From the NCBI GenBank assembly GCA_944324905.1, contig CALUYB010000003.1:104937-168936 (forward strand): a stretch of DNA of 64,000 bases, in the 5' to 3' direction. Below, in pieces: positions 41,033-48,451 of the stretch. A program made the translations under genes and the position numbers. This DNA comes from Candidatus Gastranaerophilales bacterium. GTDB taxonomy: Bacteria > Cyanobacteriota > Vampirovibrionia > Gastranaerophilales > Gastranaerophilaceae. Position 1 is the first letter of the stretch. Every line of letters begins with the position of its first letter. A model generated the notes under the pieces. That model was not told the DNA's origin. It saw only the letters and a list, made by a program, of their open reading frames with translations, and ran no database searches.

Positions 41033-42750
41033 TATTTTTTATCCTCGTTAGAGGTATCGTAATCTTGTGCAATTGTACTTAAAAGTAACTCTGTTTCAAC
41101 CATATGTTCACCCAAAAGACAAGCGATTTCTTGTACGATTGCAATATTTTTATTTATAACTTCATGAGCTTTTTGGGCAATTTTCTCCCTGCCTAATTCA
41201 CTTTGGGTAACATCGGTTATAATTGCACCTGCTAGTTCATTTTTTTCTATCGAGAATGCACTAATGTCATATAAACGATTTTTTACAGGATAATGCTCTT
41301 TATGAATATCTTTTGAAGACTTTAATGTTTCTTTGAAAATATCTGAAAAATCGACAATTCTATCTATACAAGCCCCATTTAGCCCTTCGGGTCTGTCAGA
41401 AAAAATGTCATACATATCAGCACAAAACATTTTCATAAATGCTTCATTAGATTCAACAATTTTCAAATCCTTATCAACCATAACAATGGCAGATGGCATA
41501 CACCTAAGCATTGCAGCAGCCTTTTGCATGGCAATTTTTCTCATGTATGATACACACATTGAAGGTTCAGCTTCGCCTGAAATTAAAGCGCAAGCCAGCT
41601 CTCGGCAAGTATTATAGCCGCATCCGCCACAGTTTAGCTCATCTTCTTCTGTGTATTTGCCGATTTTTTTCAATGCTTCCGAAACTGTTTCATAGTCATA
41701 ATTATGCTTTTCCAGAGATTTCTTTTCATATTCTTTTTCAACAACAGTTTTAGGTTCATTTGGTATTTCATCGCGCATTTTAACTTTTGATAAAGTATCA
41801 CTAACTCTTAAAAGTTCGGATTTTTTTGTAGAACTGCAAGGGCCTGCAAGACAACCGCCATTGCAGGCAAGTGCTTCAATGAAAATCTTTTTATTTAGAG
41901 CTTCAGGCTCAAGACCCTTGAGTGCTTTTTCCAGGTTTTCAATTGAGCTGATATTTATAAATTGCACATCATCAGCCATACCGCCTTTTTTAATAGTTTC
42001 ATTCATGCCGCCTTCAACGGGGTAAAGTGCGCCCTCATACGCATTTTCCGGAACAAAAGATTCATTTCCATTGTCTTCTATATCATCTGCTGAAATATAT
42101 TCATCTTGCAGCCAGAATTTTAATTCCTCAAACGTCAAAGCTGCATCTATTAAGTCGGGATTATTGTCTGATTCATTTTTCTTTGCTATACAAGGGCCAA
42201 TGAATACAACATGTATGTGCTTGCCATAGATTTCTTTTAACATTTTTGCATGCGTCAGCGCAGGAGAAGCAACAGGGGTAATATATGGCAAAAATTTTGT
42301 GTTATAAAGCCTGATGTAGTCTACAACAACAGGACATGCGCTTGAAATAAAAAGCCCCTTGTCTTTTTCTTTCATAAGTTTTGCACACTCAATAGAAACT
42401 TCTTGCGCGCCAAGAGCTGTTTCACTTACATGTTTAAAGCCGAGCTTTTTTAAAAGTGCAATCATTTTAGATGGTGAGTATTCAAAAATGCCGCTCCAGC
42501 TGGGTGCGAGAGAAACATATACTTCCTGTTGAGCTCGAAAGAGGTTTTTGACTTTTTCAATGTCGTTTCTGACTCTCTTAGCATTATTTGGACAGGTTTT
42601 AACACAGTTACCACAAGCTATGCATTTTTCGGGCAATACTGAAGCATGTCCTTGCTGGATACTTATTGCTTTAACATGACACTCTCTTACGCACTTATAA
42701 CAGTCATGACATTCATTATTAAGCGTATAAACAGGATATAATTTGTCCAT
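41032..42750 (-). CDS. hydS: Sensory [FeFe]-hydrogenase with PAS domain (group C, HydS-like)
   Basis: 572 residues. Two [4Fe-4S] ferredoxin motifs (CHDCYKCVRECHVKA, CIACGNCVKTCPNNA), an H-cluster domain with L1 SSACPVVVDY, L2 IGPCIAKKNE and L3 EALACNGGCLAGP, then a four-Cys Fe-S domain (CGGCGYNTCRELACAL), and a PAS domain (about 400-510). L1 lacks the second Cys found in catalytic enzymes (SAC rather than SCC), as in sensors. ATG 42750 has AGGGG 6 nt upstream and follows the overlapping TGA of the gene before. Proposed to sense H2 and signal through the phosphatase. Confidence 0.88.
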   Translation of the reverse strand: MDKLYPVYTLNNECHDCYKCVRECHVKAISIQQGHASVLPEKCIACGNCVKTCPNNAKRVRNDIEKVKNLFRAQQEVYVSLAPSWSGIFEYSPSKMIALLKKLGFKHVSETALGAQEVSIECAKLMKEKDKGLFISSACPVVVDYIRLYNTKFLPYITPVASPALTHAKMLKEIYGKHIHVVFIGPCIAKKNESDNNPDLIDAALTFEELKFWLQDEYISADDIEDNGNESFVPENAYEGALYPVEGGMNETIKKGGMADDVQFINISSIENLEKALKGLEPEALNKKIFIEALACNGGCLAGPCSSTKKSELLRVSDTLSKVKMRDEIPNEPKTVVEKEYEKKSLEKHNYDYETVSEALKKIGKYTEEDELNCGGCGYNTCRELACALISGEAEPSMCVSYMRKIAMQKAAAMLRCMPSAIVMVDKDLKIVESNEAFMKMFCADMYDIFSDRPEGLNGACIDRIVDFSDIFKETLKSSKDIHKEHYPVKNRLYDISAFSIEKNELAGAIITDVTQSELGREKIAQKAHEVINKNIAIVQEIACLLGEHMVETELLLSTIAQDYDTSNEDKK

Positions 42751-42752
42751 TA

Positions 42753-42998
42753 TCAACCCCTAAAATTATCAAGTATATCTTTCAGTTTTTCTTGCGTGAT
42801 ATTAGAATGTAATATTCCATTTATAGTTATATTGGGCCCCTGTGCGCATTTGCCTTCACATCTTGAGCCTGCAATATCTATGTTTGCATCAAGATTATAT
42901 TTTTCGACATAATCCTCAATAAAGTTTAGGTTTTCTTCGTTACCTCTCGCAAAGCATGAACTGCCTAAACAAACCGTTATATTTAATTTTTTATCCAT
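42753..42998 (-). CDS. Small 2Fe-2S thioredoxin-like ferredoxin
   Basis: 81 residues. Four Cys in the pattern CLGSSCFARGN and AGSRCEGKCAQGP, typical of the NuoE-like [2Fe-2S] thioredoxin fold. AGGAA is 7 nt before the ATG. First gene of the hydS operon, with a TATAAT about 20 nt upstream on the minus strand. Divergent from hydC across 127 bp. Confidence 0.87.
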   Translation of the reverse strand: MDKKLNITVCLGSSCFARGNEENLNFIEDYVEKYNLDANIDIAGSRCEGKCAQGPNITINGILHSNITQEKLKDILDNFRG

Positions 42999-43125
42999 TT
43001 TTAAATTCCTATTGCATATTATAAGTATAGTCTAAAGCGTGTATTTAGGCAATTTAATATTTGATTTTAATAATTTAGCGTGCAATAATATGTTATAAGG
43101 GTTGTTAGTAAAAAAGGAGAAATTC

Positions 43126-43626
43126 ATGAGCACTCAAACCTCAGGTGGCATTAACTTTAAGAAAGTTGATGACATCATTAACTCTTGCGGTGCAAAAAAA
43201 TCGAATTTAATTGCCATTTTGCAAAAGGTGCAGGAAGAATTCAGATATTTGCCTCAAGATGCCATCACTTATATTGGTACAAAAATAGACGAACTTTCAC
43301 CTGCGACCGTATATGGGGTCGCTACTTTTTATGCACAATTTTCTCTTGAACCAAAGGGGAAATATGAAGTTAAATGTTGTGACGGGACAGCATGCCACGT
43401 TAGAGGGTCAATGCCTGTATATACTTACTTAATGCAGAGATTTAATTTAAAAGAAGGAAAATACACCTCAGATGACGGTTTATTTTCTGTTGAAACAGTA
43501 AGTTGTCTTGGTGCTTGTGGTTTGGCACCTGTTGTTGTAATTAACGGCAAGGTTTATCCGCAAATGACAACTGATGCAATTAAAATAATTATTGATACCA
43601 TTATTGCTGAGGAAAATGAGGGCTAA
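43126..43626 (+). CDS. hydC: Bifurcating [FeFe]-hydrogenase subunit C (NuoE-like)
   Basis: 166 residues. NuoE-like [2Fe-2S] protein with ligands in CCDGTACHVRG and SCLGACGLAP, and the family segment ATVYGVATFYAQFS. AAGGAG lies before the ATG; the longer frame from 43102 has no ribosome site. First gene of hydCBA, which by analogy to Thermotoga and clostridial enzymes couples H2 with NAD(H) and ferredoxin. It ends 3 bp before hydB. Confidence 0.93.
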   Translation: MSTQTSGGINFKKVDDIINSCGAKKSNLIAILQKVQEEFRYLPQDAITYIGTKIDELSPATVYGVATFYAQFSLEPKGKYEVKCCDGTACHVRGSMPVYTYLMQRFNLKEGKYTSDDGLFSVETVSCLGACGLAPVVVINGKVYPQMTTDAIKIIIDTIIAEENEG

Positions 43627-43629
43627 GAA

Positions 43630-45498
43630 ATGGAAACTGAAGTAAAAAAATTAAATATAGATATTGAACAAGAGCGTCAAAAGGCAATTGAACTTATTAA
43701 ACAGCAGGGACTCAGGGTTCTTGTGTGTAACGGTACTGGTTGTATTGCTAATGGCTCAAATGAAGTTATGGCTAAATTTAGAGAATTGGGCGCTGATGTT
43801 TCAATTTTGAGCGAACATGACAAAATGACCACTGTTCCTACCGGTTGTCATGGTTTTTGCGAACAGGGCGTTTTAGTTATTATTCCCGATTTTGATGTTA
43901 CCTATGTTAAAGTAAAACCTGACGATGTTGAAGAAATTGTAAATTCACATATTAAAGATGGTAAGCCCGTAGAAAGATTACTTTATACTGATCCAAAAAC
44001 AGGTAATCATATTTATAAAAATGAAGAAATTAATTTTTACGCTAAACAAACAAGAACATCCCTAAAAAATTGTGGCGAAATTAACGCAGAATGTATTGAT
44101 GAAGCAATTGCCGTTGGCGGTTATAGAGCTTTAGCCAAAGTTCTTGAGCAAAATAACCCTGATGCAGTTATTGAAGAAATAGAAAAATCAGGTTTAAGAG
44201 GTCGTGGTGGCGGCGGTTTTCCTACAGGTCGCAAATGGAGATTCACTGCAGCTAATCGCGGTGGCAAATCTTATGTAGTTTGCAATGGTGATGAGGGCGA
44301 CCCCGGTGCTTTTATGGACAGGTCTGTTATGGAAGGCGACCCGCATAAATTGCTTGAAGGTATGGCAATTGCCGGTTTTGCAATTGGCGCAGATGAAGCT
44401 TACATCTATGTTAGGGCTGAATATCCGCTAGCAATCAAACGTTTAAGAATTGCGATTAAACAAGCTGAAGAAAAAGGCTTTTTAGGTCAAAACATAATGG
44501 GCAGTGGCTTTAATTTTGAAATTCACATTAAAGAAGGAGCAGGTGCTTTTGTTTGCGGCGAAGAAACAGCATTATTGGCATCTATTGAGGGTGAGCGCGG
44601 TATGCCAAGACCAAAACCGCCATTCCCTGCTAATTGCGGACTTTTTGGAAGACCAACGCTAATTAATAACGTTGAAACTCTTGCAAATGTACCTGTAATT
44701 ATTGATAAAGGTGCAGATTGGTTTGCTTCATTTGGTACTGAAACATCAAAAGGCACAAAAACTTTTGCCCTTACTGGCGAAGTTAATAACACAGGTCTTA
44801 TTGAAGTTCCAATGGGTACAACATTAAGAGAAATAGTTTTTGATATTGGCGGCGGCATTCGCAATGGCAAAAAATTTAAAGCTGTTCAAATCGGTGGCCC
44901 ATCAGGTGGCTGTCTGACAGAAGAACATCTTGATTTACCAATGGACTATGACAATCTGATTAAAGCCGGCGCAATGGTTGGTTCTGGCGGTTTAGTTGTT
45001 ATGAATGAAGACACTTGCATTGTAGAAGTTGCACGTTTCTTTATGCACTTTACACAAAACGAAAGCTGCGGAAAGTGTGTTCCTTGCCGCGAAGGTACAA
45101 AAAATATGCTAAAGATTTTAGAAAAAATTGTACGCGGTCAAGGTGAAATGAAGGACTTAGATACGCTTGAAGAACTTGCAATCGCCGTTAAAGAAGGTTC
45201 TTTATGCGGATTGGGTAAAACTGCGCCGAACCCTGTTTTATCAACTTTGAAATATTTTAGAGATGAATATATTGCGCACATTAAAGAAAAAAGATGTCCT
45301 GCAGGTGTTTGTACAGCATTAAAAGTAATTAAAATCAATGAAGAACTTTGCAAGGGCTGTACTAAATGTGCTAGAAATTGCCCTGTTGGTGCTATTGAAG
45401 GTACTGTGAAAAATCCACACAAAATTAACCAAGAGAAATGTATTAAATGCGGTGCCTGCATAAGTGCATGCCCGTTCAAGGCAATTTCACAGTCGTAA
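43630..45498 (+). CDS. hydB: Bifurcating [FeFe]-hydrogenase subunit B (NuoF-like flavoprotein)
   Basis: 622 residues. An N-terminal thioredoxin-like [2Fe-2S] domain (CNGTGCIANGS, TGCHGFCEQG), the NuoF core with NADH/FMN motifs (GLRGRGGGGFPTGRKW, GAGAFVCGEETALL), the [4Fe-4S] site ESCGKCVPCREG, and two C-terminal ferredoxin clusters (CKGCTKCARNCPVGA, CIKCGACISACPFKA). This is the full HydB build and carries the NAD(H) site, taken to be where electrons are split or joined. Confidence 0.95.
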   Translation: METEVKKLNIDIEQERQKAIELIKQQGLRVLVCNGTGCIANGSNEVMAKFRELGADVSILSEHDKMTTVPTGCHGFCEQGVLVIIPDFDVTYVKVKPDDVEEIVNSHIKDGKPVERLLYTDPKTGNHIYKNEEINFYAKQTRTSLKNCGEINAECIDEAIAVGGYRALAKVLEQNNPDAVIEEIEKSGLRGRGGGGFPTGRKWRFTAANRGGKSYVVCNGDEGDPGAFMDRSVMEGDPHKLLEGMAIAGFAIGADEAYIYVRAEYPLAIKRLRIAIKQAEEKGFLGQNIMGSGFNFEIHIKEGAGAFVCGEETALLASIEGERGMPRPKPPFPANCGLFGRPTLINNVETLANVPVIIDKGADWFASFGTETSKGTKTFALTGEVNNTGLIEVPMGTTLREIVFDIGGGIRNGKKFKAVQIGGPSGGCLTEEHLDLPMDYDNLIKAGAMVGSGGLVVMNEDTCIVEVARFFMHFTQNESCGKCVPCREGTKNMLKILEKIVRGQGEMKDLDTLEELAIAVKEGSLCGLGKTAPNPVLSTLKYFRDEYIAHIKEKRCPAGVCTALKVIKINEELCKGCTKCARNCPVGAIEGTVKNPHKINQEKCIKCGACISACPFKAISQS

Positions 45499-45510
45499 GA
45501 GAGGTAGAAT

Positions 45511-47268
45511 ATGACAAATACTTTATTTATAAACGGAAAAGAATGCGAATATACAAACGAGCCTAACTTGCTTGAAGTTATAAGAAATAATGGTTTCAAT
45601 GTACCAACATTTTGCTACAGGCCTGACTTAACACAATACGGCGCCTGCAGAATGTGTGTAGTTGAAATAGAAGGCAGGGGAATACAGTCCTCATGCACAA
45701 TGCCGCCTGAACCGGGGCTAAAAATCCATACAAATACTGAAAAAACAAGAAGAATAAGAAAAATCGTACTTGAACTTTTGCTTGCAAACCATGACAGGGA
45801 ATGCACAACTTGCGACAAGTCAGGCAAATGCGAGTTGCAACAGTATGCTCAAGAGTATGGCATTAAAGACATAAGATTTGCTAAGAAAAAACCGCAAGAG
45901 TATTTACCTATTGATAATTCAAATCCGTCAATTGTGCGTGATCCTAACAAATGTATTCTTTGCGGCGCTTGCGTGCGTGCTTGCAGCGAGTTTCAAGGAC
46001 ATAGCGTTTTAGGTTTTGCAAACAGAGGCTCAAAAACTGTCGTGCAGCCGATGGCAGGTAAAGCTTTAGGTTCTGTAGATTGTGTATTTTGTGGCCAGTG
46101 TCAAGCAGTTTGCCCAACAGGCGCGCTTACAATTAAATCAGATATTGATAGAGTTTGGGACTTAATTAACGATAAAAATAAAAAAACTGCCGTTCAAATG
46201 GCGCCATCTGTGCGTGTTGCGCTTGGTGAAGAATTTGGCTTGAAAGCGGGTGAAAATGTTATTGGTAAATTAAATGCCGCGCTAAGGCAACTTGGTTTTG
46301 ACTTAGTGTTTGATACAAATTTCTCGGCTGACTTAACAATTATGGAAGAAGCAAGTGAGTTTATAGGACGATTAACTAAAGGCGAAAATTTGCCATTGTT
46401 TACATCTTGCTGCCCTGCCTGGGTAAGATACTTGGAAACTCAATACCCTGATATGTTAAAACATTTATCAACCTGTAAGTCACCTCAGGGTATGTTGTCG
46501 CCCGTAATTAAAGAGCTTGTACCAAAATACTTTGACGGTTATACAAAAGATAACTTGTATGTTGTTTCAATTATGCCTTGTACCGCAAAAAAAGCTGAAG
46601 CAGTTAGAGGACAGCTTTTTGATAACGGTAGGGCGCAAACCGACATTGTTCTTACCACACAAGAAATTGCAAGAATGTTGAAATCTGCAGGTATTGATTT
46701 GGCTACAATAAAACCTGAACAAAATGATTCACCATTTGGTCAGTATACCGGTGCAGCTACTATTTTTGGCGCGTCAGGTGGTGTAGCGGAAGCTGCAGTT
46801 CGTACGGCATATGAGTTTGTAACACATGAAACACTGGAAAATCTTGACTTTAAACCATTGCGCGGTGTAGATAAATACCATCGTACAAAAGAAGCGGAAG
46901 TTGATATTAAAGGTACAAAAGTAAAAGTTCGCGTTGTTTCAACACTTAAAGAGGCTGAAAAATCCATTCGTGAGCTTAAAGAAGGAAAAGCCGATTTTCA
47001 ACTTTTAGAGGTTATGGCTTGCCCCGGAGGCTGTGTTAATGGCGGAGGCCAACCCAGAAGCTGCGATAATTCAAGAGTCAAAGAATTACGCGCTGATGGC
47101 TTGTACAAAGAAGATTCTGAGTTACCTTTTAGAAAATCACACCAAAACCCTGATATAATTAAGTTATATGAGGAATTTTTAGAAAAACCTAATTCTCATA
47201 AAGCTCATGAACTGTTGCACACAACTTATGATGATATGTTTAAAAATTCATACAGAGATTTGGTATAA
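45511..47268 (+). CDS. hydA: Bifurcating [FeFe]-hydrogenase catalytic subunit A
   Basis: 585 residues. N-terminal NuoG-like [2Fe-2S] (CYRPDLTQYGACRMC, then SSC), the His-Cys3 [4Fe-4S] site (HDRECTTCDKSGKC), two ferredoxin clusters (CILCGACVRACSE, CVFCGQCQAVCPTGA) and the H-cluster: L1 TSCCPAWVRY, L2 MPCTAKKAE, L3 EVMACPGGCVNGGGQP. All catalytic residues are present. GAGAGG precedes the ATG, and a terminator follows. No hydEFG maturation genes are in the window; they must lie elsewhere. Confidence 0.97.
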   Translation: MTNTLFINGKECEYTNEPNLLEVIRNNGFNVPTFCYRPDLTQYGACRMCVVEIEGRGIQSSCTMPPEPGLKIHTNTEKTRRIRKIVLELLLANHDRECTTCDKSGKCELQQYAQEYGIKDIRFAKKKPQEYLPIDNSNPSIVRDPNKCILCGACVRACSEFQGHSVLGFANRGSKTVVQPMAGKALGSVDCVFCGQCQAVCPTGALTIKSDIDRVWDLINDKNKKTAVQMAPSVRVALGEEFGLKAGENVIGKLNAALRQLGFDLVFDTNFSADLTIMEEASEFIGRLTKGENLPLFTSCCPAWVRYLETQYPDMLKHLSTCKSPQGMLSPVIKELVPKYFDGYTKDNLYVVSIMPCTAKKAEAVRGQLFDNGRAQTDIVLTTQEIARMLKSAGIDLATIKPEQNDSPFGQYTGAATIFGASGGVAEAAVRTAYEFVTHETLENLDFKPLRGVDKYHRTKEAEVDIKGTKVKVRVVSTLKEAEKSIRELKEGKADFQLLEVMACPGGCVNGGGQPRSCDNSRVKELRADGLYKEDSELPFRKSHQNPDIIKLYEEFLEKPNSHKAHELLHTTYDDMFKNSYRDLV

Positions 47269-47284
47269 GGCAATAATAATATTT

Positions 47285-47310
47285 ATCGGCACCGATTTGG
47301 TGCCGATTTT
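47285..47310 (+). terminator. Intrinsic terminator of hydCBA
   Basis: ATCGGCACC / GGTGCCGAT perfect 9-bp stem with a GATTT loop, then TTTT. It closes the hydrogenase operon before tRNA-Ser. Confidence 0.9.
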
Positions 47311-47349
47311 ATTTGCAAAAGTTTGCTTTTCTTTGTAAAATTATTGTTG

Positions 47350-47436
47350 GAGAGTTGTCCGAGTGGTTTATGGTGCGGATCTCGAAAGTCCGTGCAGGCT
47401 AATTACCTGCCGAGGGTTCGAATCCCTCACTCTCCG
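47350..47436 (+). tRNA. tRNA-Ser, anticodon CGA
   Basis: 87 nt with a long variable arm (TGCAGG / CCTGC). Acceptor strands GGAGAGT and ACTCTCC pair perfectly, G47436 is the discriminator, CCA not encoded. Anticodon stem CGGAT/GTCCG with loop CTCGAAA gives CGA (reads UCG). T loop TTCGAAT. Unlike the other two tRNA genes here, no broken copies flank it. The next gene starts only 10 nt after it. Confidence 0.95.
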
Positions 47437-47446
47437 GATTTAGATT

Positions 47447-48451
47447 ATGTGCAACATAAAAGTTTTAGATTGTACGCTCAGAGATGGCGGATATGTAAAT
47501 AATTGGAATTTTGGCTCTGATAGTGTCAAATTTATCGTGTCGAAATTACAATTGGCAAATGTTGAGTATATAGAAGTCGGCTTTTTGACTGATGGTGTAA
47601 ATTCCGAATCTAATACGTTATTTTCTTCTCTTGAGGACGTTTGTGCAGCATTACCCGAAGATATTGATTGCTCTAAGATTGTTGTTATGTTTAAAGTTGG
47701 GAAGTTTTCATTGAACAATTTTCCAAATGCTTCCAATTCAAAAATTAAAAATATAAGGCTAATTTTTAAAAAGCATGAAGTTGATTTTGGCATTTTAGCT
47801 GCTAAAAAACTCATTTCAATGGGCTACAGAGTATTTGTTAATCCTACATTTTGTGCGAATTATTCAAATGGTGAGTTTACAAAGTTACTGACGCAAGTAA
47901 ACGAAATTTCACCGTTTGCTTTTAGCGTAGTAGATTCAACAGGTGCGCTTAATGAAGCTGATAATATGCAAATATTCAAAGTTTGCAATTCTGCTCTTGC
48001 AAAGAATATTGCACTATGCTTTCATTTTCATAATAATTTGCAACTAGCGTTTTCTAACGCTAAGCAAGTTTTAGAGAGTTTAGGCGATAGAAAAATAATA
48101 TTAGATTCAACTATTTACGGCATTGGGCGGGGGGCAGGTAATCTGCAAACTGAAATCCTTGCCGAGTATTTAAATAATAACTTTAGTAAAAATTATAATA
48201 TTTCTTATTTACAAGAGATTTTAAATTGCACTATTGCTCCAATATACAAAAAATCCCCTTGGGGTTTTACAATTCCTTACTATTTATCGGCAAAAAACGG
48301 CTGTCATCCTTACTATGCAAAGTTTTTGTCTAAATTTGCCAATCTTACATATTCTCAGATTAATTGCATTATGCAATCTATACCAGCAAAATACAAAAAT
48401 ATTTACGATGAAAAAGTTATAGCTACTTTATTTTCTTCAGCGATGAAATAA
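47447..48451 (+). CDS. HMGL/DRE-TIM aldolase-like protein
   Basis: 334 residues. DRE-TIM metallolyase features: LDCTLRDGGYVNNW at the start (R-D-G site), ALCFHFHNNLQLAFSNA (H-x-H metal ligands), and DSTIYGIGRGAGNLQTE. It resembles 4-hydroxy-2-oxovalerate aldolase-type proteins found in polysaccharide clusters; the substrate is unknown. No Shine-Dalgarno sequence; it starts 10 nt after tRNA-Ser, so its mRNA 5' end may be made by tRNA 3' processing. Overlaps the convergent AsmA-like gene by 29 bp. Confidence 0.85.
   Translation: MCNIKVLDCTLRDGGYVNNWNFGSDSVKFIVSKLQLANVEYIEVGFLTDGVNSESNTLFSSLEDVCAALPEDIDCSKIVVMFKVGKFSLNNFPNASNSKIKNIRLIFKKHEVDFGILAAKKLISMGYRVFVNPTFCANYSNGEFTKLLTQVNEISPFAFSVVDSTGALNEADNMQIFKVCNSALAKNIALCFHFHNNLQLAFSNAKQVLESLGDRKIILDSTIYGIGRGAGNLQTEILAEYLNNNFSKNYNISYLQEILNCTIAPIYKKSPWGFTIPYYLSAKNGCHPYYAKFLSKFANLTYSQINCIMQSIPAKYKNIYDEKVIATLFSSAMK

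Noticed and set aside
42999..43125. Rex-type redox operator between hydS and hydC operons
   Set aside because: I looked for TTGTTAA-n4-TTAACAA and found only a TTGTTAG half-like site; not enough to report as a site.
44523..45599. Minus-strand ORFs opposite hydB and the hydA start
   Set aside because: They are mirror readings of well-supported genes with no ribosome site or family.
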